A stretch of 64,000 bases of DNA from Lachnospiraceae bacterium (GCA_024691305.1 JAILNS010000036.1:62001-126000); one strand, 5' to 3'. Counted from the first letter of the stretch, positions 9,889 through 19,707 are shown. Translations and numbers: made by a program. The notes: generated by a model not told the origin, from the sequence alone.

Positions 9889-11091
9889 TCATGCTATGCT
9901 GTCATAAGTTTTTCTTACTTCTTTTATAAAGTCCTGAGAATTAAGCACAACTACGTTTTCGTTGGAAGTGATAAGTGCAAGATCCTTGGTCATCTTACCG
10001 GACTCTATTGTCCAAATCACTGCTCTTTCCATATCGTTTGCATATGTTACAAGCTCGGGAATATCGTCAAGTTCTCCTCTTTTTCTTAGAGCTCCTGTCC
10101 ATGCAAAAATAGTTGCAACGGAATTGGTTGATGTCTCCTCTCCTGCCAAATGCTTGTAATAGTGCCTCTGTACCGTACCATGCGCAGCTTCATATTCATA
10201 GACTCCGTCAGGACTTACCAGAACCGAAGTCATCATCGCAAGTGAACCGAATGCAGATGATATCATATCACTCATAACATCTCCATCATAGTTCTTACAT
10301 GCCCAGATAAAACCGCCCTTGCTCTTCATAACACGGGCTACAGCATCATCAATAAGCGTATAGAAATATGTTATTCCGATCTTTTCAAACTGCTCTTTGT
10401 ATTCGTTATCGTATATTTCCTGGAAAATATCCTTAAATCTGTGATCATATTTTTTGGATATCGTATCCTTGGTCGAAAACCAAAGATCCTGCATGGAATC
10501 TATTGCATATTTGAAACATGCATGTGCAAAGCTTGTGATCGACGCATCGGTATTATGCATTCCCTGCAATACTCCGGGACCTATAAACTCATGTATGGTC
10601 TCCCTTATCTCTTCACCGTCTTCGGAAGTATATACAAGCTCTGCTTTACCGGCTTTTGGTGCTCGTATCTCGACATTTTTATATACATCTCCGTAAGCAT
10701 GACGGGCAAGGGTAATGGGCTTTTTCCAGTTCCTTACACAGGGATCTATACCTTTTACAACTATGGGAGCTCTGAATACGGTACCATCAAGAAGTGCTCT
10801 TATAGTACCGTTTGGACTCTTCCACATCTGCTTAAGTTTATACTCTTCAACTCTTGCCGCATTGGGAGTTATAGTGGCACACTTAACTGCCACTCCAAGC
10901 CTCTTCGTTGCTTCGGCCGAATCCACAGTAACCTGATCGTCTGTTTCATTGCGGTTTACAAGACCAAGATCATAATACTCGGTCTTAAGATCGATATAGG
11001 GCAAGATAAGTTCGTCTTTGATCATCTGCCAGAGTATCCTGGTCATTTCATCTCCGTCCATCTCGACAAGAGGTGTTTTCATGGTTATCAT
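9889..11091 (-). CDS. icd: NADP-dependent isocitrate dehydrogenase (eukaryote-like type)
   Basis: Oxidises isocitrate to 2-oxoglutarate and CO2 with NADP, supplying the carbon skeleton of glutamate and NADPH. The 400-residue product is of the homodimeric, eukaryote-like subfamily: [13 protein letters not shown] at the N-terminus, [27 protein letters not shown], the Tyr/Lys region [19 protein letters not shown], and [10 protein letters not shown] with [10 protein letters not shown] in the cofactor pocket. AAGGAG stands seven bases before the ATG. A GntR-family regulator gene lies 48 bases upstream on the same strand and may control it. The stop codon touches the stop codon of the convergent ABC-F gene. 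Confidence 0.96.
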   Translation of the reverse strand: MITMKTPLVEMDGDEMTRILWQMIKDELILPYIDLKTEYYDLGLVNRNETDDQVTVDSAEATKRLGVAVKCATITPNAARVEEYKLKQMWKSPNGTIRALLDGTVFRAPIVVKGIDPCVRNWKKPITLARHAYGDVYKNVEIRAPKAGKAELVYTSEDGEEIRETIHEFIGPGVLQGMHNTDASITSFAHACFKYAIDSMQDLWFSTKDTISKKYDHRFKDIFQEIYDNEYKEQFEKIGITYFYTLIDDAVARVMKSKGGFIWACKNYDGDVMSDMISSAFGSLAMMTSVLVSPDGVYEYEAAHGTVQRHYYKHLAGEETSTNSVATIFAWTGALRKRGELDDIPELVTYANDMERAVIWTIESGKMTKDLALITSNENVVVLNSQDFIKEVRKTYDSIA

Positions 11092-11139
11092 ATCATTTCT
11101 CCTTTACGGGGTTTTATATCAAAAATGGATATTGGGTTC

Positions 11140-11829
11140 TCATTCAGGCGAACCGTACAGATTATATAATCCGTTATTTACCATATTCTGATAGGCATTA
11201 TTTATATGAAGATTGGCAAGTTTCTCTGCCTGCTCATAATCTCTGTTCTTTATCGCCTCCATGATCGCACGGTGTTCCTCATTGGAAACCGTACCGCGGC
11301 TTGTAGAGAGTGTTTTTTTCCTGATCCTTAAGACATATTGATGATAGTCCTTAAGAAGGTTTTCAAGCATTTTAGAATCGCAGGCTTCATACAGGATATC
11401 ATGAAATCTGTTGTCAAGCTCCGCCATCTGATCCATATGACCTTTGGAAGCATGAAACTCTCCAAGATAGATGTTCTCTTCCATCTCCTCCAGCTGCTCG
11501 TCGGTTATATGATCGCATGCAAGTCTGGCACACAAGCCTTCCAGGTGAGACCTGATCATATATATGTCCTTAACATCCTTTCCGGTTATGCCGGTTACAA
11601 ACGCTCCCTTATTGGGAACTATGGTGATGAGGCCTTCCAGTTCAAGCTGTCTGAAAGCTTCACGCACTGGTGTCCTGCTGACACCGAGTTCCTCGCCGAT
11701 GGATATCTCCCGGAGTTCCTCATTCTCTTTAAGCTTTCCGCTTAAAATATCCTCTCTTAAGCGATTATACACGCGACCACGTAAAGAATATTTATCGGTT
11801 ACTTCTTTTTTCACATCATTATCACTCAT
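11140..11829 (-). CDS. GntR/FadR-family transcriptional regulator
   Basis: A 229-residue DNA-binding regulator: an N-terminal winged helix (about 15-80, with LREDILSGKL, LGVSRTPVREAF and PNKGAFV) and a C-terminal all-helical FCD ligand domain (about 90-220) typical of the FadR subfamily, whose members bind carboxylic acids through a metal. A longer frame begins at 11856, but that ATG lies inside the promoter, between its -35 and -10 boxes, so the ATG at 11829 is preferred. The -10 box contains half of a perfect 12-base palindrome, pointing to autorepression. icd follows 48 bases downstream, so control of isocitrate dehydrogenase is a reasonable guess. Confidence 0.9.
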   Translation of the reverse strand: MSDNDVKKEVTDKYSLRGRVYNRLREDILSGKLKENEELREISIGEELGVSRTPVREAFRQLELEGLITIVPNKGAFVTGITGKDVKDIYMIRSHLEGLCARLACDHITDEQLEEMEENIYLGEFHASKGHMDQMAELDNRFHDILYEACDSKMLENLLKDYHQYVLRIRKKTLSTSRGTVSNEEHRAIMEAIKNRDYEQAEKLANLHINNAYQNMVNNGLYNLYGSPE

Positions 11830-11837
11830 ATTTATAA

Positions 11838-11866
11838 ATTGTATACAATCATACAATCCTCGTCAA
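11838..11866 (-). promoter_or_regulatory. Promoter and probable autoregulatory operator of the GntR gene
   Basis: Minus strand: TTGACG (11861-11866), 17-base spacer, TACAAT (11838-11843). The perfect palindrome ATTGTATACAAT occupies 11838-11849, covering the -10 box. Palindromes with TTGTATACAA-like cores are common GntR-family operators. Only eight bases separate the -10 box from the ATG at 11829, leaving a leader of about two bases. Confidence 0.65.
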
Positions 11867-11910
11867 GAGTTGCATTTTCCTAAATATATAAAGAGATACA
11901 TATAAACGAA

Positions 11911-11941
11911 ACACGCAAAGGATATACGCTCCTTTGCGTGT
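11911..11941 (-). terminator. Intrinsic terminator after the LRR surface protein gene
   Basis: Perfect 12-bp stem (ACACGCAAAGGA and its complement) with a 7-base loop, followed on the minus strand by TTCGTTTAT. It lies 45 bases past the stop of the LRR gene and before the GntR promoter. Confidence 0.8.
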
Positions 11942-11985
11942 TATCATTCTTTATTTATTATGATACCAACTGGTATACAAGCCGG

Positions 11986-14900
11986 TTATGCGGCTGCCGC
12001 TATAGTCTTTTTGTCTCTCTTAAGGAACATGAAGATCGACCCCGCAAACAAACCTATTGCCAAAAACCACTTCGGATGTATCGGATCTCCCGTCTTGGGC
12101 GATGAGTCGAGCATCTGTGAAGCATTTAAGTTATTGGTGTCCGCATATATTACATACGGCGAGAAGTGAGTTGCGGTAAATGTTACGGTAGGTGTACCAT
12201 TAACGGTATTAAATCTGGTATCAAGTTCTTCAAGCTGATTATTTGATACTGCAGCAACTTTATTATTTCCGCCATATTGTCTTAATGTATCCGGTATAGG
12301 AAGTGTTATCTCTATGGAAAGCCCCGTCGTATCGGTTATCTTGGTATTTCCGGTCGAGTCATACAAGCTTATGTCACAAGGCCAGTATCTTAACGAATCA
12401 AGACTTCCAAACCTGTTATTAAGCGCATTCTCAACCTGATTGGTAGCTTCATTGGTCTCAGTTACTTTGACGATAAAGCTGTCGGTTGAGCCTCTTACCT
12501 TGGCAGATGCTATATCTACATTGCTGACTCCGCCTTTGTTCACCTGTACCTGCGTACTTCCTGTTGCGGTAGATCCTGTTGCCACAGGTCTTGAGCTGTT
12601 ACCGGTCGCATATTTTACGGTACTTGACGATGATCCGGCTTTATAATTCGCAGTAACCGTAACATTTTTACCCGGCATCTTGAATGTAGTTGCCGAAAGT
12701 GTAGTGCTTGCCAGTGTAGCATCTGCAGTGGTCCATTTGTCAAATGCTTTACCTGACGCAGGATCGTTAGCTGCTATTACTACAGTGGTTCCTTCCGCAT
12801 ATGTACCTGAACCGCTTCCGTTAACAACTGTAACCGTATAAGTCTTGGCTGTTGAACTGTTACCCGAGGAGGTCTTGCTTGAACTATTACCCGAGCTGGA
12901 AGAAGAGCCACCGCTGGATGATCCGCCACTCGATGATCCGCCTCCACTACTGCTGTTCTTTTCATAAATTGCATATATACTCATGTCGGATGTGACATTG
13001 GTAAAGTCGGAAGGTTTCCATCCGCTGAATGTATATCCGCTTCTTGTAGGTGAGCTGGGAGTCGTAGCCGACTCTCCATCCGCAACATACTGCTCACTCA
13101 CTATGGTATCATCATAATTGTAAAATACTACATGATGCTTATCAGATGAATCGATCTTTTCAAATCGTGCATTGACACTTAAATCTTCAGTGACATTGCT
13201 ATATTCCTTATCCCATCCCAGGAATTCATATCCGTCTCTGGTCGGAGCTGTCGGTGTGGATGCATTTCCTCCGTACTGTACGGTCTGCTCATCCCATACT
13301 TCCATTCCGGTATAATTTCCGTCTGCATCAAATGCTTCTACATAGAACGTCACAGTAACAGTATCACCGTCATATAATGCCGTGAAGTTGGTCGTTCCGG
13401 TAATCTCGGTCGAAGGAACATCAACTACCGTACCGTTTAAGCTCCATCCGCTGAATGTATAACCGTCATGAGAAGGTTCTTTGACAGGATCACTTGCAAA
13501 TGATCCCGATGCTACATCCTGTATATCATAAGCAGTACTTGGATCGTCAGCCTTGGGATCCCAGAAATATACCTTATATGTAATGGTTGTAGCACTCGCA
13601 TTTATGTATGTATGATCATCGGCATAAATGGTCGCTGCGGAATCTTCCGGAGTATAGAATGTAATGTTTCTTGTAACTGCCGAATTCGAAACATAAGGAT
13701 TTGTCTCAGGCTTTGCCTCTTCGTCAGTAGCATCCACAATATTATCGGTACCCGTTGACTGATAACCCGAAAGGAATTCATCATAATTTGATGCAGAACT
13801 CGGCCAACCATTTTCAGTCTGTCCAAATACGTACTCATCCTGTATCTGGGTATTGGTATACGGGATCGATACCTGCCTTATGTTACTGTCAAGGAAGGCA
13901 TCTTTCTTGATGGTCTTAAGTGAATCAGGGAACGTGACAAGATACAGATCATCGGTAGCTGCAAACGTTCTTTCCGGTACATTTTGAATAGATGAGCTGT
14001 CAAGTTCAACTGTCTCTATATGATCACAGTTCATAAAGGCTTCTTCCTGGATATATTTCACTCCGGATAACTCATCCCCCGAAACAGTAGTACTTCCGTT
14101 GAATGTTCCGTCAAAATTCTGACCTCTGGTTTCCAGACACTCTACTACAGTGTCCCCGGTCGCATCGGTAGAACCATATATTACCCCGTCTGTACATGTA
14201 AAATTGGTTCCCGCAAAGTTGACATCAAGAAGCGACGTGCAGTCTCTAAACGGTCTGCGTCCAAGTGATGTAACACTGTCCGAAACAGATACATTTTCAA
14301 GAACGTCATCCCCAAAGAATGCATAATCTCCGATGGTTGTCCCGCCGGTCATATCAAAACTCTCAAGAGACTTAAGTCCGGCAAGAGCGTACGGTTCAAC
14401 ATTCACAACGGAACTGAGTTCAACGGATTTAAGATCACTGTTTGCGCCCAGTTTATTAACTCCGGGGGTTGAACCGGTATTTACAAGAGAGGAATCAACT
14501 ATGTTTCCTTCATTATCAAGATTAGAAAGTACCCCCTCCTTAAGTGACTGTACACCGTAAGGAACATTAAGATCATATATACTGTTTGCACATGTAACCT
14601 GATCCTCTGTCATCCCAGAAACTTTTCCTTCAGCTACATCAGCCCAGGTTATTGTTTCCCCATCAGTGCCTGTAGTTCCGACTACATTAAAAATCGCTAC
14701 GATATCAGCATAATTATCTGAGGACAGGAAAGGATACTTATCATCTATAGCCTCTTGTGCATCACTTACTTCCTGTGCTGCAGCTTCAATGGCAGCGTCT
14801 GAAGAAGTAGTATCATTCAAAACAGTTTCATATGCTGCATATTTAGTTTCATATGCTTTACATAAAGTATTCATATCACTCAAATATGAACGGGTCGGAT

Positions 14901-17502
14901 AACTCTGAAGTTCTATCTTTTCACCGTCTGCACGATCAGGATTGTACTGGATCTCAAGGAACTCAGGCCATCCGCTGTAATATGTGATATATGTGGTCGG
15001 CTGAGTTCCGACATTGATGTTATTAGCGCCGTTCATTGCATAAGCAAAAGGAGCATAATTCCCATCTATCTCACCCACAAAACTAAGAGATGGCGTACTT
15101 GCAAGCCCCGCACATCCGCTTTGATGTGTAGTAACCCCGGCCTGAGTATCAAAAGCGCCTTCTCCGATAGTAAGGTTATAATTATACGGTTCCGTAAAGA
15201 ATACCGTATTTAAATTATGACATCCCGTAAATGCCCCTGCGGCTATGGAATTAACCGATGATGGTATGTACAGTTTTTCCATCGAACAATTGTTGGAAAA
15301 ACTACCCTCTGCTATGTTTGATACCCCGTATCCGCCTATTGAATTCGGAATAGTCAAAACATGACAATCCGGATCTATAGTTGCATTCACAAGATTATTT
15401 GACGTATCTACTATAAATGTATTCTCATGAGACGGAATCTCATCACATACGACAACAATCTCATAATCTCCCGCATATTCGGTGTCATCATATAAAAATG
15501 CTGCGGAATGATCTTTGGCAGTTTTATGAAGATCATACTGATCATTTGATTCAAAATAGAAATTCTCATCGTTCAAAGAATCAAGCCATATGTCGATATC
15601 ACACTTTTCTATGATAGATCCGCCGGAAGTTCCTCCGTGGTGGAACGATGCCGTTTCTGTTGCAGCGGTATATCCCGAACTGTAATCAGAATCGATATCA
15701 GGATCACCGTCAACTATATCAAAGGTTGCATTATTACTCTTTATGTACTTAAGTCCTGTACAGCCTGCAAGGTCATGAACAGGCAATTTCTGTGAAAGTC
15801 CCTTGGGGAATTCCAAATATGTCAGTGCACTGTCGTTAACAAATGCATTAAAGCCAATAACTTCAAGAGTCATATTTGCGGCAGTATTTCCGGAATTCTC
15901 ACCGCACATATATATGTTATTTAATCCGGTGCAATCTTTAAACGCCCTGTCTCCTATTGCAGAAACATGGATTGGAACATCAAATTTTGTAAGCCCCGCG
16001 CATCCTTCAAACGCAGATGCACCGATTATGGAAAGGTCGGTCCAGGGATCAAGATTTACCGCTGTAAGGTTATTACACCCCATAAAAGCACCGTTTCCGA
16101 TCGTATTAAGCTGATTGGAGAAGGTAACACTCGAAAGTGCGGTACATCTGTAAAACGCATAATCGCCTATTCCGGCAAGATTACCTCCTATCGTAAGATT
16201 ACGAAGATTACCGTTATTATAAAAGACTCCGTTTGATTCGGTCGTTGTTATGGTTCCATCGCTTGCAGTAACTGTAGTCGGTGCGGTAACTGTCCATGTT
16301 CCGGTGTCGTTGCCTTCACTGTCGACATTTGCAACGACCGATTGCATTCCTATATACCTGACTGCACATTGATATACTCTTTGTACCGAAGCATCGGTAG
16401 AATTCTTTATAGAAGTAAATGAACTCGTATCTTTAAGATTGACAGTTCCCGTGCCACTCCAGTAAAACAGTTCCACATCAACATCATCGGGTGACCAGGT
16501 ATCCTTATTGTCAAGATAACAGGGAACGAATGTATCTTCATAATCTCCCGAAAGAGGATAATAAGCAGTCTTTTCTTCCCAGCTGCCGTTATATGTATTA
16601 GTAGTGGTGGAAGTACCGGTGCCAGAATCGGTATTTATACTTATACCTGTTGAATTCCAGACATGATAGGTTTGAACATACGATAACACACCGCTCTCAG
16701 GATCGTAAGCCAATGGATATGATGCAGTAGAGGTTGTTCCAACCATAGCTGATTCATCGGCATATAGGTCAGAGACATTGGTAAGAGTCTTAGCAAGTCC
16801 TCCAAAACTGTTATTGGCATCTGTCGGCGCATTGGGATAATTTGTAGAAGAATCGGCCACGGCCTCATAATAAGAAAAATGATACTTTTTTTGGCCCTGA
16901 CTGTTAGTCATCTGAGCGCTGGTTTTATAATACAGATAATCACCGCTCTTATTAACTGCACAATAGGAATATCTTCCGGTTGTAGTGTTTGATGCATAAG
17001 CATAATATGCATCCACCGTATCAGGGATTGTAAGTGATCCGTCGGAAGAAATTGCACTGGATTTAGCTCCCAGGATTACAGCATAATAATCTGTGGAAGA
17101 ACTGTTCTCCTTAACAAACGCAAATTGATATGTCTTGGATTCATCAACATATATCTGCTCGTCCGCACCTACATAAGGGACCTCACTCCTCCAGGTTGAT
17201 GAAGCTTCTTCTCCGTTTATTTTCTCATATGTATTGTTATTTTTATCGGTATAATGAACGGCACGTACAAGATTTGTCGTAGTGTCATCAGCATGATCTA
17301 TAACTACCTCCGTATCGGCCTTGGTCTTCATCGCACTGGTAGGCTCAACGGGAATGGCGGCAACAGCTATCGCAGAAGCCAAAAAAAGTCCTCCGAGAGT
17401 TCTTCTGACCTGCTTCTTTAATCGCCTTTTACCAACTTTGGATTTACCTGATGCAGATGAGTTACCGGTTTTGGTGGATGTATTCACGGTCTTATTAGCC
17501 AT
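11986..17502 (-). CDS. BspA-like leucine-rich-repeat cell-wall protein with SPKTG sorting signal
   Basis: A 1838-residue exported surface protein. The N-terminus has a basic stretch (residues 20-35) and a hydrophobic signal helix (about 36-52). Three blocks of BspA/Treponema-type leucine-rich repeats (LRR_5) lie at about 430-560, 700-770 and 970-1225, with phrases such as IGDYAFYRCTALSSVTF. Three InlB/Listeria-Bacteroides repeats (DGYEFLGWDKEYSNVTEDL type) follow at about 1320-1510, then a Ser/Gly linker near 1514-1550, one further repeat domain, and a C-terminal SPKTGD (about 1801-1806), membrane helix and Lys/Arg tail. SPKTG matches the (S/N/P)PXTG signal known for Clostridioides difficile SrtB, and a class B sortase is encoded two genes upstream. 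Likely role: adhesion to a host or plant-fibre ligand; the ligand is unknown. GAGGAG precedes the ATG. Confidence 0.9.
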   Translation of the reverse strand: MANKTVNTSTKTGNSSASGKSKVGKRRLKKQVRRTLGGLFLASAIAVAAIPVEPTSAMKTKADTEVVIDHADDTTTNLVRAVHYTDKNNNTYEKINGEEASSTWRSEVPYVGADEQIYVDESKTYQFAFVKENSSSTDYYAVILGAKSSAISSDGSLTIPDTVDAYYAYASNTTTGRYSYCAVNKSGDYLYYKTSAQMTNSQGQKKYHFSYYEAVADSSTNYPNAPTDANNSFGGLAKTLTNVSDLYADESAMVGTTSTASYPLAYDPESGVLSYVQTYHVWNSTGISINTDSGTGTSTTTNTYNGSWEEKTAYYPLSGDYEDTFVPCYLDNKDTWSPDDVDVELFYWSGTGTVNLKDTSSFTSIKNSTDASVQRVYQCAVRYIGMQSVVANVDSEGNDTGTWTVTAPTTVTASDGTITTTESNGVFYNNGNLRNLTIGGNLAGIGDYAFYRCTALSSVTFSNQLNTIGNGAFMGCNNLTAVNLDPWTDLSIIGASAFEGCAGLTKFDVPIHVSAIGDRAFKDCTGLNNIYMCGENSGNTAANMTLEVIGFNAFVNDSALTYLEFPKGLSQKLPVHDLAGCTGLKYIKSNNATFDIVDGDPDIDSDYSSGYTAATETASFHHGGTSGGSIIEKCDIDIWLDSLNDENFYFESNDQYDLHKTAKDHSAAFLYDDTEYAGDYEIVVVCDEIPSHENTFIVDTSNNLVNATIDPDCHVLTIPNSIGGYGVSNIAEGSFSNNCSMEKLYIPSSVNSIAAGAFTGCHNLNTVFFTEPYNYNLTIGEGAFDTQAGVTTHQSGCAGLASTPSLSFVGEIDGNYAPFAYAMNGANNINVGTQPTTYITYYSGWPEFLEIQYNPDRADGEKIELQSYPTRSYLSDMNTLCKAYETKYAAYETVLNDTTSSDAAIEAAAQEVSDAQEAIDDKYPFLSSDNYADIVAIFNVVGTTGTDGETITWADVAEGKVSGMTEDQVTCANSIYDLNVPYGVQSLKEGVLSNLDNEGNIVDSSLVNTGSTPGVNKLGANSDLKSVELSSVVNVEPYALAGLKSLESFDMTGGTTIGDYAFFGDDVLENVSVSDSVTSLGRRPFRDCTSLLDVNFAGTNFTCTDGVIYGSTDATGDTVVECLETRGQNFDGTFNGSTTVSGDELSGVKYIQEEAFMNCDHIETVELDSSSIQNVPERTFAATDDLYLVTFPDSLKTIKKDAFLDSNIRQVSIPYTNTQIQDEYVFGQTENGWPSSASNYDEFLSGYQSTGTDNIVDATDEEAKPETNPYVSNSAVTRNITFYTPEDSAATIYADDHTYINASATTITYKVYFWDPKADDPSTAYDIQDVASGSFASDPVKEPSHDGYTFSGWSLNGTVVDVPSTEITGTTNFTALYDGDTVTVTFYVEAFDADGNYTGMEVWDEQTVQYGGNASTPTAPTRDGYEFLGWDKEYSNVTEDLSVNARFEKIDSSDKHHVVFYNYDDTIVSEQYVADGESATTPSSPTRSGYTFSGWKPSDFTNVTSDMSIYAIYEKNSSSGGGSSSGGSSSGGSSSSSGNSSSKTSSGNSSTAKTYTVTVVNGSGSGTYAEGTTVVIAANDPASGKAFDKWTTADATLASTTLSATTFKMPGKNVTVTANYKAGSSSSTVKYATGNSSRPVATGSTATGSTQVQVNKGGVSNVDIASAKVRGSTDSFIVKVTETNEATNQVENALNNRFGSLDSLRYWPCDISLYDSTGNTKITDTTGLSIEITLPIPDTLRQYGGNNKVAAVSNNQLEELDTRFNTVNGTPTVTFTATHFSPYVIYADTNNLNASQMLDSSPKTGDPIHPKWFLAIGLFAGSIFMFLKRDKKTIAAAA

Positions 17503-17681
17503 CGTATCTCCTCATGTTTTGGCTTCCCTGCCTATATGCCGCAAGCCTTCCGTGACATGCGTAACACAAAACAAATATTACGACAACACAATATAAGGGC
17601 ATACAGTCCTTATTTTTGTTATCGGCATTTTACATACAAAACTTAATATTTTTAATAGCAATAAAGCAAAACATAAAAATA
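17503..17681 (-). promoter_or_regulatory. AT-rich upstream region and possible structured leader of the LRR gene
   Basis: Together with the terminator at 17682-17708 this fills the longest gene-free stretch of the window. A small hairpin (ATAAGG and CCTTAT arms, 17593-17613) and, just before the ribosome site, a possible stem of GGCTT with AAGCC (about 17523-17549) are visible. I could not place a convincing -35/-10 pair. The leader does not show the conserved bases of a c-di-GMP riboswitch. Confidence 0.3.
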
Positions 17682-17708
17682 CCCAATATCATTTTACTAG
17701 ATATTGGG
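17682..17708 (-). terminator. Intrinsic terminator of the sortase-glycosylase unit
   Basis: Perfect 9-bp stem (CCCAATATC and complement), 9-base loop, then TATTTTTATGTTTT on the minus strand, about 57 bases past the glycosylase stop. Confidence 0.75.
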
Positions 17709-17764
17709 ATATTTTCAAGACAAAAATGCAAGATATAGTGTATTGAAGTCGTTGTGAAATCATT

Positions 17765-18247
17765 TTATACGGTACAGATAGAACATTTCCAAGTTTCAAT
17801 CAACCTGTCAAAAGACCAGGCAGCATTTGCAGGGCTGGTCGATGGCAGACATATACATTCTCTTTTGCATACATGCTTTGTATATCTGTTATACAGTTTT
17901 TCGGCTGTTCGTCCGTTAACGTAAATATCCGTAATATCCGCTTCATCAAGTATAGTGCTCAGATCATTCGGAACTACATTTTTTATACTGGAATCTGAAG
18001 ATCCAACGATATCGCAGGAAGCTATAACATCCCATAATGCTATATAATTGCGCAAAAGAAAGTCTCTTTTGGCGGGTATTGTTTCGGGAACAGCCTCGCC
18101 ACATACAGTAGAGACCACGCGCCAAAAGCGGTTTTGAGGATGCCCATAGAAAAACCCGGTCTCACGCGATCTTACGGATGGGAAACTTCCCAGTATGAGT
18201 ATTTTAGATTCCCTGTCAAATACAGGTTCAATATTATGTTCAGTCAA
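17765..18247 (-). CDS. DNA-deoxyinosine glycosylase (uracil-DNA glycosylase superfamily)
   Basis: A 160-residue base-excision repair enzyme that by family removes hypoxanthine (deaminated adenine) from DNA. Visible motifs are ILGSFPSVRSRETGFFYGHP with the water-activating loop, QNRFW, LWDVIASC, and the DNA-intercalating loop LPSTSPANA near the C-terminus. This pattern matches the hypoxanthine-DNA glycosylase (family 6) group better than Mug or Ung. The start is a TTG at 18247 with GGGAG seven bases before it; no ATG fits. It follows the sortase gene by 62 bases on the same strand and ends before a terminator. There is no functional link to the sortase that I can see. Confidence 0.85.
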   Translation of the reverse strand: MTEHNIEPVFDRESKILILGSFPSVRSRETGFFYGHPQNRFWRVVSTVCGEAVPETIPAKRDFLLRNYIALWDVIASCDIVGSSDSSIKNVVPNDLSTILDEADITDIYVNGRTAEKLYNRYTKHVCKRECICLPSTSPANAAWSFDRLIETWKCSICTV

Positions 18248-18309
18248 ATATATACTCCCGTATCATACCCTTATAAAAATATGAGTAACATTTTTCCTGT
18301 TCGTTATCA

Positions 18310-19578
18310 TCATTTATCGGATTTGCTATACACATAAGTAACCTGATCGTTCGGAATCCGCTTTGCGACAACCACAAATCTGGCCGTAGATGTTGAGCCG
18401 TTACACGTAGAAAGCGTAAGCAGTTCATCTCCGTATGTTGCGGTTACTCCGGTATCATACAGACTCATTTCGGCCATGGACTTCATATTTGAATCAAACT
18501 CTTCCGCCGATGCCGCATCTATGAACTGATAGTATTTAAAACTGACATCTTCGGCATCCTTTATTGTATCGCGAAATACATACATCACTTCATACAGACC
18601 TTTTTCATATATGGTATCGAACTTGATCAGGTTATGTTCAGCACAATATTCTTCCGATTCGTATTTTTTCAGATTACCGAACATCTTTCCGGATTTCATA
18701 TGATGTCCGTATACGATCAGATTAGTACTACGAAACATCGCATTGCAGTTACAGTCCATAAATATCGAACCGTTATTGTCTTCATCTCCCTCAAAATCGT
18801 GGTTTAGATAATATTCATTATTAACGGTCTGCATAACGGGATAATCAATATTCGTTCCGTCTATGGTAAGCCATCCGATAACCGATTTGTTTTTGATATA
18901 TACATTTTTGTACTCATCGAGGATCTCAGGAATCTCATCGGCTTCTGCCAGTGTAAACAAAGGCTTTTGCTCGATCTCTTCAGCAACCGGATCGGTACCT
19001 TTGAGGGAAGCAAGTTCATCCATGGCAGACTGGTTTATATATGCGGATCTGCTGTAGATTGCAAAGTAGATGAGAGAACCCGCAGCGACTATTCCCGCCG
19101 CTACAGTAATGATCCTTCTTCTCAGATTAGCCTTTCGTACGATCTCGGCAGCGGCTTCGTCAATATCTTTTCCGTTTATGTTATCGGATTTATCCGCTGC
19201 TTTATCCCCAGATCCCGATGATTTCTTTATTGCTTTTCTTTTATTGCTGCTAACAGTGCTTTTTTTAGTGCTTTTATTAACACCGATTTTTATGGAAGGC
19301 AACTTTACCTGTTTTTGGGGCTTCTTATCCGATACTCCTTCAGGATGCTTATCAAATTCCTGTATCATATCATACAGTTCATCGTCAAAGTCTCTTCCGA
19401 CTGCAGTCTGAAAACGTACTTCACCTGATTGAAGTGCACTGTAAAGCTTACGTACAGCCTCAGGATCAGACATATCGGTCTGTGCCTTAAGTCTGTTTAT
19501 AAGCTTTGTATCCTCAAGCGCCGCATTATAATCGTTTATATCCGTAAATTTATGTCCGCCAACCATTCCGCCGGGCAT
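18310..19578 (-). CDS. srtB: Class B sortase with long cytoplasmic N-terminal region
   Basis: A membrane transpeptidase that cleaves a C-terminal sorting motif and links the protein to the cell wall. Of its 422 residues, a single membrane helix lies at about 152-172 and the class B catalytic fold at about 200-422. Catalytic His is in YGHHMKSGKMF (near 292), Cys in TLSTCNG (near 387) and Arg in TARFVVVAKR (near 398). The first ~150 residues are unusual: a helical, charged region followed by a Lys/Ser-rich stretch, predicted to stay in the cytoplasm. AAGGAG precedes the ATG. The nearby SPKTGD-bearing LRR protein is the obvious substrate. Confidence 0.92.
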   Translation of the reverse strand: MPGGMVGGHKFTDINDYNAALEDTKLINRLKAQTDMSDPEAVRKLYSALQSGEVRFQTAVGRDFDDELYDMIQEFDKHPEGVSDKKPQKQVKLPSIKIGVNKSTKKSTVSSNKRKAIKKSSGSGDKAADKSDNINGKDIDEAAAEIVRKANLRRRIITVAAGIVAAGSLIYFAIYSRSAYINQSAMDELASLKGTDPVAEEIEQKPLFTLAEADEIPEILDEYKNVYIKNKSVIGWLTIDGTNIDYPVMQTVNNEYYLNHDFEGDEDNNGSIFMDCNCNAMFRSTNLIVYGHHMKSGKMFGNLKKYESEEYCAEHNLIKFDTIYEKGLYEVMYVFRDTIKDAEDVSFKYYQFIDAASAEEFDSNMKSMAEMSLYDTGVTATYGDELLTLSTCNGSTSTARFVVVAKRIPNDQVTYVYSKSDK

Positions 19579-19667
19579 ATCAATTATCTCCTTAACCGAA
19601 TTATTTTTTAAACGTTAACTCATGCATTAAAAATATAAACCTAAACATTATATCTTCGACTCAAAAA

Positions 19668-19695
19668 AGAAGCCACCGCTTTCGCAGTGGCTTCT
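19668..19695 (-). terminator. Intrinsic terminator of the 111-residue unknown gene
   Basis: AGAAGCCAC pairs with GTGGCTTCT, with two further inner pairs and a small loop, followed on the minus strand by TTTTTTGA. It begins about 12 bases after the stop codon. Confidence 0.85.
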
Positions 19696-19707
19696 CTTAA
19701 ATTCTGT

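Noticed and set aside
17503-17570. Possible c-di-GMP riboswitch in the LRR gene leader
   Set aside because: A GGCTT/AAGCC stem is present, but the conserved GGGCAAACC and GACGCAAAGCC-type elements are absent.
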